Shown here piece after piece: positions 1-6,114 of a DNA stretch of 10,359 nucleotides. How positions within the stretch are numbered: the first letter of the stretch is position 1; each line of letters begins with the position of its first letter. The translations under genes were made by a program, and so were the position numbers. The DNA is taken from NCBI GenBank assembly GCA_013824905.1, contig PNOO01000069.1, forward strand, positions 1 to 10,359, read 5' to 3'. The notes beneath the pieces were generated by a model. That model searched no databases. It was not told where the DNA came from and saw only the letters and a program-made list of their open reading frames with translations. The stretch comes from Syntrophus sp. (in: bacteria). Lineage in GTDB: Bacteria; Desulfobacterota; Syntrophia; Syntrophales; UBA5619.

Positions 1-936
1 AAGATCGACGGAGAGGTGTGCGCGGTCGCCTTCGGCTACTGGACGGACGAGTGGGTGGACGATGCACTCTCCCACAACCCCACCTTTTGCGGGGTTGTGG
101 GAGAGTACATCGCCCACGGCGCTGATAAGGTCTACCTGACCGACCATCCGCGACTGGCTGCCTACAGCATGGAGACCTACACGCTGCTGATGGAGCGGTT
201 GGCGAAGCGGGAAAAACCCGAAATCATCCTGATCGGGGCGACTACCTTCGGCCGGGAGTTTGCCCCGCGCGTGGCCAAGCGCCTGGGGACGGGTCTGACC
301 GCCGACTGCATCGGTCTGGACATCAACGCGGCGGGGCTCCTGGTTCAGATAGCCCCCTCCTTCGGCGGCAACCTTGTCGCCGAGATCGTCACCCCGGAAA
401 GGCGGCCCCAGATGGCCACCGTCCGCCCCGGAACCTTCCAGGAGATACCTCATGACACCCTCCGGACCGGCAAGGTGGTGAAGGTTCCCCTGCCAAAGGA
501 CCTTCCGGCCGACCGGGTGCGGCTGATCCGGGTGGAACACCGCCTCCCACGCGGCCGGAAGATCGAAGACGCCAAGGTCGTCGTCTGCGGGGGCCGAGGG
601 ATGGGGAGTAAGAAAAAATTCTTGAAACTCTTTGAACTTGCCGAGCTTCTGGACGGGGAAGTGGGCGCCACGCGCCCCGTGGTCTACGCCGACTGGGCGG
701 ATCATGAAGCCCTGGTCGGCCAGGCGGGGAAACTCATCAAGCCGCAGATCCTTCTTTCATTCGGGATCAGCGGCGCCATTCAGCATACTGCGGCCTGCAA
801 CGACGCGAAATTCATCATCGCCGTGAACAAGAACCCGAACGCGGCCATGATGAAGAAGGCCGACGTCGCGATTGTCGCCGATGCGAGTCAGCTCTGCACC
901 GCCCTCATTCAGGAGCTAAAACGCTGTATCCGCTAG
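1..936 (+). CDS. etfA: Electron transfer flavoprotein alpha subunit (EtfA/FixB), 5' end outside window
   Basis: EtfA pairs with EtfB and carries FAD that passes electrons from acyl-CoA or similar dehydrogenases to a quinone or ferredoxin-linked acceptor. The frame is open from base 1 (codon 1 AAG), so the usual first 30-50 residues lie upstream. The N-terminal domain shows HGADKVYL, the IGATTFGRE region, GLTADC and FGGNLVAEIV...RPQMATVRPG. The C-terminal FAD domain shows GRGMGSK (about codons 197-203), VGATR (221-225), VGQAGK (239-244) and GISGAIQH (255-262). These are family signatures seen directly. Two departures stand out: VGQAG where VGQTG is usual, and VNKNPNAAMM where a NKDP-API type segment is usual. 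There are also about 14 extra residues near codons 20-38, coinciding with a large hairpin. The gene ends at TAG 934-936, overlapping the stop of the convergent HD gene. The etfB partner would be expected upstream. Confidence 0.93.
   Translation, partial: KIDGEVCAVAFGYWTDEWVDDALSHNPTFCGVVGEYIAHGADKVYLTDHPRLAAYSMETYTLLMERLAKREKPEIILIGATTFGREFAPRVAKRLGTGLTADCIGLDINAAGLLVQIAPSFGGNLVAEIVTPERRPQMATVRPGTFQEIPHDTLRTGKVVKVPLPKDLPADRVRLIRVEHRLPRGRKIEDAKVVVCGGRGMGSKKKFLKLFELAELLDGEVGATRPVVYADWADHEALVGQAGKLIKPQILLSFGISGAIQHTAACNDAKFIIAVNKNPNAAMMKKADVAIVADASQLCTALIQELKRCIR
60..112. repeat. Long near-perfect palindrome inside etfA (candidate in-frame palindromic element)
   Basis: Bases 66-81 (ACTCTCCCACAACCCC) are an exact reverse complement of 91-106 (GGGGTTGTGGGAGAGT), with a 9-base loop at 82-90. 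Beyond one mismatch (65/107), bases 60-64 (CGATG) pair with 108-112 (CATCG). This gives 21 pairs out of 22. The hairpin is translated in frame as part of EtfA. Compared with ordinary EtfA sequences recalled from memory, the distance between the VCAV-type strand and the HGADKV motif is about 29 residues instead of about 15, an excess of 14 residues or 42 bases, close to the 41-base core. This suggests a REP/RPE-like palindromic element inserted without breaking the frame. No second copy was seen in the window. Confidence 0.7.
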
Positions 937-1487
937 AGCCCAAGGCGGTCGGCAATGCCCCGCATCGCGCCCAGCGAGATCTCGACGAACTCGTCCAGTG
1001 ACAGCCCGATTTTTTCGCACTCGCGGATCGTGTCGCGGTTTACCGAGGCGGCGAAGGCCTTCTCCTTCATCCTCTTCGTGACGGACTTCACCTTGACGCC
1101 GGCGACCTTTTTGTCCGGATAGACGAGGGCCGTCGCCACGATAAAGCCGGTGAGAGTCTCCCCGGCGGCGAGTGCATGCTGGAACTCGGTCTGCCGGGGC
1201 TTGCCGCAGGCTGTTTCGTTGTGCATCTTCACGGCGTCGACGATCTCCGGGTCCAGGCCTTCCTGGACAAGGATCCGCCCCGCCTCGCTGCCGTGGCGGG
1301 ACAGATCGCCGCCGACCGCTTCGATGTCGATGTCGTGGAGGAGTCCCGCAAGCCCCCATTTCTCTTCATCCCGGCCGAGCCTCCGCGCCAGCGCCCGGAG
1401 GACCGCCTCGGAGGCGTAACTGTGATCCAGCATCCGTTCATTCTTCACGTGTCTTTTGAGCAGGGCTTCCGCTTCTTCCCTCGTCAT
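933..1487 (-). CDS. HD-superfamily predicted hydrolase (COG2316-like)
   Basis: A 184-residue soluble protein of the metal-dependent HD phosphohydrolase superfamily. Probable metal ligands visible in order are H22 (LDHSY), the H51-D52 pair (LLHDID), H65 (RHGSEAG) and H89 (KMHNE), followed by a second helical half with AAGETLTGFIVATALVYPDKK. The compact layout without extra domains resembles the COG2316 group of predicted hydrolases; the substrate is unknown. The ATG at 1485-1487 was chosen because AAGGAGGAGAG sits just in front of it. An in-frame ATG upstream at 1529 would place this ribosome-binding site inside the gene. The stop at 933-935 overlaps the etfA stop in opposite orientation. It is probably transcribed alone, from the candidate promoter at 1541-1568. 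Confidence 0.85.
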   Translation of the reverse strand: MTREEAEALLKRHVKNERMLDHSYASEAVLRALARRLGRDEEKWGLAGLLHDIDIEAVGGDLSRHGSEAGRILVQEGLDPEIVDAVKMHNETACGKPRQTEFQHALAAGETLTGFIVATALVYPDKKVAGVKVKSVTKRMKEKAFAASVNRDTIRECEKIGLSLDEFVEISLGAMRGIADRLGL

Positions 1488-1540
1488 CTTCTCTCCTCCT
1501 TCGCCCCCTGTGCCGGAGCGCTTCTGCATGCTTTTCGGGG

Positions 1541-1568
1541 ATCATACATCTTTCGCTGGAAAACGCAA
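1541..1568 (-). promoter_or_regulatory. Candidate sigma-70-type promoter for the HD hydrolase gene
   Basis: On the - strand TTGCGT (1568-1563) is followed after 16 bases by TATGAT (1546-1541), a five-of-six match to the -10 consensus. The predicted transcript would start near 1534 and have a leader of about 45 bases before the ATG at 1487. The -35 match is weak (three of six), so this is a motif-level guess. Confidence 0.35.
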
Positions 1569-1703
1569 CGTGCGCCGGCAAGGCTGATGACTTGAAGATT
1601 GCTTCCTACTACACAGCTGATGAATTCCGATAAAGACATATTATTTCACTCCAACTACCTATGGAATGCCTACATTGTGATAAAAGAATATGATAAAATC
1701 CCT

Positions 1704-1732
1704 TTGACATACAGGGCTGCGGCTGTCATCAT
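1704..1732 (+). promoter_or_regulatory. Candidate promoter for the thioredoxin-like lipoprotein gene
   Basis: A perfect -35 box TTGACA (1704-1709) is followed after 17 bases by CATCAT (1727-1732), a four-of-six match to TATAAT. The surroundings are A+T-rich. It would give a leader of about 70 bases. It is the best + strand candidate in this gap, though the -10 box is imperfect. Confidence 0.4.
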
Positions 1733-1808
1733 TTTCTCATATAAAAGCAAATTCTTATCAATTTAATAATATCAACCCCGTATACACCGAGATTCCACGG
1801 AGGTGAAG

Positions 1809-2777
1809 ATGCAAAGGAACACACAGTCATTCATACACACCAATATTGCCATTCGCCCCCTTCTCTTCTTGGCCTTTGGCTTCATCATACTCACCGGCTG
1901 TGCCTACACTACTCACTCATTGCGCTCTTTCCCCACACCTGATACCGCCCCGATCGGCGCTGAAGAAGGAATGCGATGCCCAAATCTTATGTTCCAAGAT
2001 GAGCAGGGTCAGGGGAAAGAGCTACAAAACTACCGTGGTAAAATCGTTTTTTTGAATTTCTGGGCGTCTTGGTGCATACCGTGTCAGAGAGAAATGCCAT
2101 CTATCCAGAAGCTTTACGACGCGCTAAAGAACGACGAGGGTATTGAGTTCATACTGCTCACCATTAAGAAGGATTTTGATGTGTCAAAGCAGTACGCAAA
2201 ATCGTTAGGCTATAGTTTACCATTATACAAAGCTACGCCTCCCGATGATCGCCCGATACTCAAGATTGCGAGCATCCCACGGACCCTTATCTTGGATCGG
2301 AACGGTATCATTGTCATGTCGAAGGCTGGCGAGCAACCCTGGAACTATTGGCTGGAACGTGTTCAGGATCTCATCAGAACGTCAGCGGTAACAAGTGGAA
2401 GACACTACCGCTTTCCTGTGGATGGGGTTAGAATCGAGGTCGAAGTTGTTGACGGCAAGCCGAATTCAAGCCTTCGTCTGGCACTCGTTCCCGAGAATGG
2501 TGTGAAGTTGTCTTCTAAGCGAGGGATAGTTGTCAGTCCCGGTGAGAAAAGTTCTGTCAGATGGGTTACACCAATGCCGGTTAGTCAGATAGAAGAAGAC
2601 ACAGATTACTTTCTTGATACCCCTAAGCTTGCATTATCCTTCATATCATCTGCAAATTCCGGCGTGGTTGATCTCATAATCGAATATGGCTATTGTAAGG
2701 CTAACTCAGAAGAGTGCGTACCTGCAAAGACGGTCATAGAAGTACCTATTAGTGGCCTAGGATCTACCTCCCTTTGA
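1809..2777 (+). CDS. Lipoprotein with TlpA/ResA-type thioredoxin domain and C-terminal DsbD-alpha-like domain
   Basis: A 322-residue predicted membrane-anchored thiol-disulfide protein facing the periplasm. Residues about 16-31 form a lipoprotein signal with lipobox LTGC (Cys31). Residues about 50-190 are a TlpA/ResA/AhpC-TSA-type thioredoxin fold, with FLNFWASWCIPC giving the redox pair Cys89/Cys92 and SIPRTLILD giving the expected cis-proline (Pro157). Residues about 197-322 form an extra beta-rich domain ending YGYCKANSEECVPAKTVIEVPI, with Cys296 and Cys303. This resembles the end of the DsbD N-terminal (alpha) domain, where a cysteine pair lies in a similar setting. The inferred role is delivery of reducing power to periplasmic targets, with the two domains perhaps exchanging electrons. 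The ATG at 1809 was chosen because GGAGG (1799-1803) is 5 bases upstream; the GTG at 1803 lies inside that site. It has no obvious operon partner. Confidence 0.82.
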   Translation: MQRNTQSFIHTNIAIRPLLFLAFGFIILTGCAYTTHSLRSFPTPDTAPIGAEEGMRCPNLMFQDEQGQGKELQNYRGKIVFLNFWASWCIPCQREMPSIQKLYDALKNDEGIEFILLTIKKDFDVSKQYAKSLGYSLPLYKATPPDDRPILKIASIPRTLILDRNGIIVMSKAGEQPWNYWLERVQDLIRTSAVTSGRHYRFPVDGVRIEVEVVDGKPNSSLRLALVPENGVKLSSKRGIVVSPGEKSSVRWVTPMPVSQIEEDTDYFLDTPKLALSFISSANSGVVDLIIEYGYCKANSEECVPAKTVIEVPISGLGSTSL

Positions 2778-2873
2778 AATCTGAAACGGCCATTTATTCA
2801 GCGAAAGGCAATCATGACCGGAAGGTATTTGACGCCTGGAGTGGCTCGCGGCCGTGTGCTCGCATGTTATTTC

Positions 2874-2902
2874 TTGTCGAGATCGAAGTTTTGGCCTATA
2901 TT
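2874..2902 (+). promoter_or_regulatory. Candidate promoter for the methyltransferase pair
   Basis: TTGTCG (2874-2879, four of six) and TATATT (2897-2902, five of six) are separated by 17 bases, about 50 bases before the first methyltransferase ATG. The rest of the gap 2778-2953 shows no gene. The ribosome-binding site AAGGTGG (2937-2943) precedes the ATG at 2954. No clear C-box was found here, so the methyltransferases may not be under C-protein control. Confidence 0.4.
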
Positions 2903-2912
2903 TCAATCAGAT

Positions 2913-2925
2913 TTTTCACTGAAAA
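2913..2925. repeat. Short perfect inverted repeat downstream of the methyltransferase promoter
   Basis: TTTTCA (2913-2918) and TGAAAA (2920-2925) form a perfect palindrome around C2919, about 10 bases past the candidate -10 box and so at the expected start of transcription. The position would suit an operator for a repressor of the methyltransferase genes. A 13-base A+T-rich palindrome can also arise by chance. Confidence 0.35.
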
Positions 2926-2953
2926 TATTTCCTCTGAAGGTGGTTGACTCACC

Positions 2954-3823
2954 ATGTCCTTGCCGCTACTCGAAAAAAAAGAATTCTGGACGCCGACTGA
3001 CATTGTAAATCCAGGAATTGAGCAACGCCTGGCTTTTTCCAGTCGCTACGGTGCCTTATATGAAGGTGATTGCCTGAATATCCTGCCTTATATTAGTGAC
3101 GATTCCATCGACACTATCTTTGCCGACCCTCCATTCAATTTGGCCAAAGAATACGGAAGCCAGGTTGATGATCGCCGTTCAGATGCCGACTATATTTCCT
3201 GGTGTCGGAATTGGCTGGATCATTGCGTCCGGATCTTGAAGCCGGGCGGGGCTCTGTTTGTTTACAATCTGCCGAAATGGAATATCCATCTGGGCAGTTA
3301 TCTGGCAGAAACCGGAATGACTTTTCGTCACTGGATTGCGGTCAATATCAAACTGTCTTTGCCGATTTCAGGAAGGCTGTATCCGTCCCATTATGGTCTT
3401 CTGTATTTCACCAAAGGGAAGGCAAATACCTTTCGGAAAATCCGCACGCCCATCGAGACATGCCGTCATTGCGGTCGAGAAATCAAGGATTATGGCGGTC
3501 ACAGAGGGGCGATGAACCCAAAAGGGGTAAATCTGACAGATGTCTGGAATGATATCACACCCGTCCGTCACTGGAAGTTCAAAAGCCGGAAAAGAACGTT
3601 GAACCAGTTGTCGACAAAGATCCTGGAACGCGTGGTGCAGATGTCTACCTGTGAATGCGATGTGGTCCTTGATCCCTTTGGCGGCAGCGGGACGACGTAC
3701 GACGTGTGTGAACGACTCGGCCGTCACTGGATCGGGATGGATCTGGAAAGCTGCGAAGTCATCATTGAGCGTCTTCAGACCGAAAATCTCAAACCCCATA
3801 AATCGGAAGATTTTTTTGAATAA
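2954..3823 (+). CDS. Beta-class DNA methyltransferase (N6-adenine or N4-cytosine), restriction-modification component
   Basis: A 289-residue S-adenosylmethionine-dependent amino-methyltransferase of the N6_N4_Mtase family (PF01555 type). The catalytic motif IV ADPPFN (Asp58-Phe61) comes first, preceded by LYEGDCLNILPYI. The AdoMet-binding motif I VVLDPFGGSGTT (residues 237-248) lies near the C-terminus. This IV-then-I order defines the beta class. The middle contains CRHCG (170-174), DYGGHRGAMNPKGVNLTDVWNDI and RTLNQLSTKILERVV, common in orphan and Type II methyltransferases; with Cys233/Cys235 the cysteines could form a metal site, which is speculation. DPPF does not by itself decide between adenine and cytosine. 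It lies 15 bases upstream of a second methyltransferase in the same orientation. Together they probably protect DNA from the endonuclease at 5206-5814. Confidence 0.9.
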   Translation: MSLPLLEKKEFWTPTDIVNPGIEQRLAFSSRYGALYEGDCLNILPYISDDSIDTIFADPPFNLAKEYGSQVDDRRSDADYISWCRNWLDHCVRILKPGGALFVYNLPKWNIHLGSYLAETGMTFRHWIAVNIKLSLPISGRLYPSHYGLLYFTKGKANTFRKIRTPIETCRHCGREIKDYGGHRGAMNPKGVNLTDVWNDITPVRHWKFKSRKRTLNQLSTKILERVVQMSTCECDVVLDPFGGSGTTYDVCERLGRHWIGMDLESCEVIIERLQTENLKPHKSEDFFE

Positions 3824-3838
3824 TGAAGGGGTGCAGGG

Positions 3839-5212
3839 ATGAACGCCGAAAAAATCGTTGAGGTGCTCAGACAGGATCTTACCCAGGGATTATTTCCTTC
3901 CGACCGCCAACTGATCTCGAATTTGAACGATATCTACGAACTGGAACTTGCATTTTATGAGAATCGTATACTGTCCGATGCAGAGCTGATTAGAAACGGA
4001 GCTTATTTTGCCCTCGTAGGCGGTGAATATACCCGTCATTTCCTCATGTGTACCGGTGAGCCCTTAAAACTTCCCGATCATTCCTCCTCCCGCCTCAAGT
4101 CATTTTTTGAAAAGAATATCTTCCGCACCGGTTATGCCACGCATGGTCTTTTCCCCTACCGTGGCAAATTTCATCCGCAGATGATCAAAGGTTTGATAAA
4201 CGTCATGGGGCTCAAACCCGGCGACACCGTCCTTGATCCCATGATGGGCTCGGGAACCGTCCTGGTTGAGGCGTGTATGATGGGCATCAAGTCTATCGGC
4301 ATAGACGCCAGTCCGTTCTGTCGCTTTATGACGCAAACGAAGCTCGATGCCCTCACCATGTCACTGGCGCGGGCAAGGGGAGCCCTGGAGAATTATGAAG
4401 AAGTGTTTGCTTATTTTCAGAAAAGGGTTGGCCGGCCGAAGCCGGGAAGCAAACCCTCCCGGGCTAAAACCACCAAGGGCACTATGAGCGTCATGGAAGA
4501 AACAGCGGAATATCTGACAAAGAGAGATCAACAGACGCTGACAGAGAAGGATCGAGATACCCTCCATACTTATCATTTTCTCTTGCTGGCCTACCTGGAC
4601 AGCGCCGGTTATGCGGAAAGAAGTGCCCGAAAAGCACCCCTTGCGCAATTCAGGGCTATCCTGGAGCGTTACCTGTTCGTGGCTGAGAAAATTCAGAATG
4701 TTCAGGCTGGTCTGGAGACAGAACTGGCACCGGCGGAGGTTTTGGAGGGGGATGCGAGATCGTTGTCGCTGGATGACAAGAGCACTGACGGCATCATCTT
4801 TTCTCCGCCCTACAGCTTTGCTGTCGATTACCTGGCCAATGATTCCTTCCATCTTAATTTTATGGGGATAAACAGCGATGCCCTTCGCGGGAAAATGATC
4901 GGTCTGCGCGGTCGAGAATTGTCCGAAAAATATCAGCTCTACCGGGAGGATATGGAGAAGGTTCTTACGGAATGCGCCCGCGTATTGCGTCCCGATTGTT
5001 TTTGTACGATCATCGTCGGGACCAACAACAACCAACTGGGGAAGGTGTTCGGCGTTTCCCCGGATGCGGTACAAGGGCTGCATGAGATTTTGATCGATAT
5101 GGGAGCGGGCTGCGGTTTCAAACCAGTCAAGGTCCTGAGCCGACCCATTATTGGCATCTCCAACACGATGCGCCGGGAGTATATCCTGATTCTGCAGAAA
5201 TACTCTCACTGA
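3839..5212 (+). CDS. Second DNA methyltransferase, SPPY type (probably N4-cytosine)
   Basis: A 457-residue protein with a different architecture from its neighbour. HGLFPYRGKFHPQMI (residues 102-116) precedes AdoMet motif I VLDPMMGSGTVLVEA (131-145) and IGIDASPF. The catalytic motif IV FSPPYSFAVDYL (321-332) follows about 180 residues later, so the order is I then IV. SPPY is typical of N4-cytosine methyltransferases, though RNA methylases of the UPF0020/Trm11 type share the general layout. The long stretch 174-315, rich in charged helices, may include the target-recognition part. The N-terminal 90 residues match nothing I recognise. The ATG at 3839 follows AAGGGG at 3827-3832. The end overlaps the endonuclease gene on the opposite strand by 7 bases. 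Co-transcription with the upstream methyltransferase is very likely, given the 15-base gap. Confidence 0.87.
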   Translation: MNAEKIVEVLRQDLTQGLFPSDRQLISNLNDIYELELAFYENRILSDAELIRNGAYFALVGGEYTRHFLMCTGEPLKLPDHSSSRLKSFFEKNIFRTGYATHGLFPYRGKFHPQMIKGLINVMGLKPGDTVLDPMMGSGTVLVEACMMGIKSIGIDASPFCRFMTQTKLDALTMSLARARGALENYEEVFAYFQKRVGRPKPGSKPSRAKTTKGTMSVMEETAEYLTKRDQQTLTEKDRDTLHTYHFLLLAYLDSAGYAERSARKAPLAQFRAILERYLFVAEKIQNVQAGLETELAPAEVLEGDARSLSLDDKSTDGIIFSPPYSFAVDYLANDSFHLNFMGINSDALRGKMIGLRGRELSEKYQLYREDMEKVLTECARVLRPDCFCTIIVGTNNNQLGKVFGVSPDAVQGLHEILIDMGAGCGFKPVKVLSRPIIGISNTMRREYILILQKYSH

Positions 5213-5814
5213 AGGGCGCGTCCATCAGTCCCTTTTGGGATTCTCGGTACTTTGTCACTGACCGCGTCATGTTCAATGGCAATGACGAGAAGCAGCCCTT
5301 CCTCAACATGCAGGGATTTCCACAGCGGAAAGTAGGGCGACAATTCCCGGAAATTGCCGATGCGATCGGTGAGGTACTGATACATCTCACGGGTCGGCAG
5401 AATCAGGGTACCGCCGATCAGGGTTTTCTTCATGATTCCCAGGGCCATTTTGTTGACCGACCGGTGGCTTGAAGAGATGTTGCCCGTCTCCCACTCCACA
5501 CAGAAGAGGCGGTCTTTGACCTGGTAAGTGGCGTCCATCGGTCCCGGACGTCTGACGGTTGCAATATCGACCCGCGTTTCCAATTGCCATCCGAAGGATT
5601 GTAACTTTTGCATGCAGGCCTTCTTGATTGGCGTGACACCACTTCCCTGGCCGCGTTTCTTGCCGGGCTCATTGAAGAGTGTAAATGATCCGGAGCCCGG
5701 GGGCCATTCGATGGATCTTATCGCCTGAAAGATTTGTCCCTCTATCTTATGCCAATCGGCTGATTGCGAAAAAGTTCCCGCGTCGATGAGTCGTTCGATC
5801 TGCTGAATCTTCAT
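5206..5814 (-). CDS. Type II restriction endonuclease, BamHI/BglII-like PD-(D/E)XK fold
   Basis: A 202-residue protein predicted to cut unmethylated DNA. The active-site region reads GPMD (Asp94) followed by FCVEWETGN (Glu107 and Glu109). An acidic residue, then an ExE pair in place of the usual ExK, is the arrangement of BamHI (Asp94, Glu111, Glu113), while the 13-residue spacing is closer to the one I recall for BglII. Other notable segments are WPPGSGSFTLF (37-47), GSGVTPIKK (57-65), SSSHRSVNKM (114-123), LPTREMYQYLTDRIGNFRE (139-157) and YFPLW (161-165). Length is typical for a Type II enzyme. The ATG lies only 3 bases after the C-protein stop, so translation is probably coupled. The specificity cannot be read from the sequence; a six-base GATC-centred site would fit BamHI/BglII relatives but is only a guess. 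Confidence 0.8.
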   Translation of the reverse strand: MKIQQIERLIDAGTFSQSADWHKIEGQIFQAIRSIEWPPGSGSFTLFNEPGKKRGQGSGVTPIKKACMQKLQSFGWQLETRVDIATVRRPGPMDATYQVKDRLFCVEWETGNISSSHRSVNKMALGIMKKTLIGGTLILPTREMYQYLTDRIGNFRELSPYFPLWKSLHVEEGLLLVIAIEHDAVSDKVPRIPKGTDGRALQ

Positions 5815-5817
5815 GAT

Positions 5818-6108
5818 CTAATCGCCGTCCTTTTTCATATTCTGTAAGAACTCATTATTCTGTGACTCAACCTGCCGGATCAGCATATTGGGCTCGATCT
5901 TAAGCGCTTTTGATAAGGTGAAGATGGTTTGCAGAGAGGGACTTTTCTGTCCACGTTCGAGGAGACTGATATAGGTGCGGTGATAGCCGCTTTCGAAACC
6001 GAGACTCTCCTGGGATAAGCCAAGGTCTTGGCGAAGGCGGCGCAACGTGAAGCCAAATGCTTTTCCCAGCGATTTATCTTTTATGTCTTGTGCCTTGGAT
6101 TCTCGCAT
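5818..6108 (-). CDS. Controller (C) protein of the restriction-modification system, XRE-family regulator
   Basis: A 96-residue protein dominated by one Cro/C1 (XRE) helix-turn-helix: LRRLRQDLGLSQESLGFESGYHRTYISLLERGQKSPSLQTIFTLSKAL (residues 22-69), with recognition helix around GYHRTYISLLERG. HRTYIS..ER closely resembles C proteins of Type II systems such as C.PvuII and C.Esp1396I. These bind as dimers, activate and then repress their own promoter, and delay endonuclease synthesis. The gene lies directly upstream of the endonuclease on the same strand. No ribosome-binding site precedes the ATG at 6108, but a -10-like box lies 6 bases before it and two C-boxes lie upstream, as in leaderless C genes. 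The charged C-terminal tail after residue 80 is longer than in the smallest C proteins. Confidence 0.88.
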   Translation of the reverse strand: MRESKAQDIKDKSLGKAFGFTLRRLRQDLGLSQESLGFESGYHRTYISLLERGQKSPSLQTIFTLSKALKIEPNMLIRQVESQNNEFLQNMKKDGD

Positions 6109-6114
6109 TGGTTG

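Larger units (their letters stand above)
1488..1808. other. Intergenic region between the divergent HD and TlpA-like genes; left edge of the low-G+C segment
   Basis: This stretch has no convincing gene. Base composition shifts from G+C-rich (to about 1580) to strongly A+T-rich (about 1600-1790), which I take as the left boundary of an accessory segment. It holds small repeats that could be regulator half-sites: TGATAAAA at 1678-1685 and 1691-1698 (13 bp period), and TATCAA at 1756-1761 and 1770-1775. It ends in the ribosome-binding site GGAGGTGA (1799-1806) of the next gene. I saw no tRNA, attachment repeat or clear terminator. Confidence 0.5.

Noticed and set aside
1488..1529. Longer HD protein starting at the ATG at 1529
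   Set aside because: A strong AAGGAGGAGAG ribosome-binding site lies between that ATG and the one at 1487, and the extra residues are low-complexity (GTGGEGGEK).
1176..1595. 139-codon + strand frame over the HD gene and its promoter
   Set aside because: Antisense to the metal-binding motifs of the HD protein; no ribosome-binding site and no domain.
1678..1698. TGATAAAA direct repeat as a CRISPR or iteron-like array
   Set aside because: Only two short copies in A+T-rich DNA and no replication or Cas gene nearby.
2814..3008. 64-codon + strand frame in front of the first methyltransferase
   Set aside because: It overlaps the methyltransferase start in another frame, has no recognisable features, and covers the likely promoter region.
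4361..5209. 282-codon - strand frame opposite the second methyltransferase
   Set aside because: It lies wholly antisense to the gene carrying the GSGT and SPPY motifs, has no recognisable domain and no convincing ribosome-binding site.
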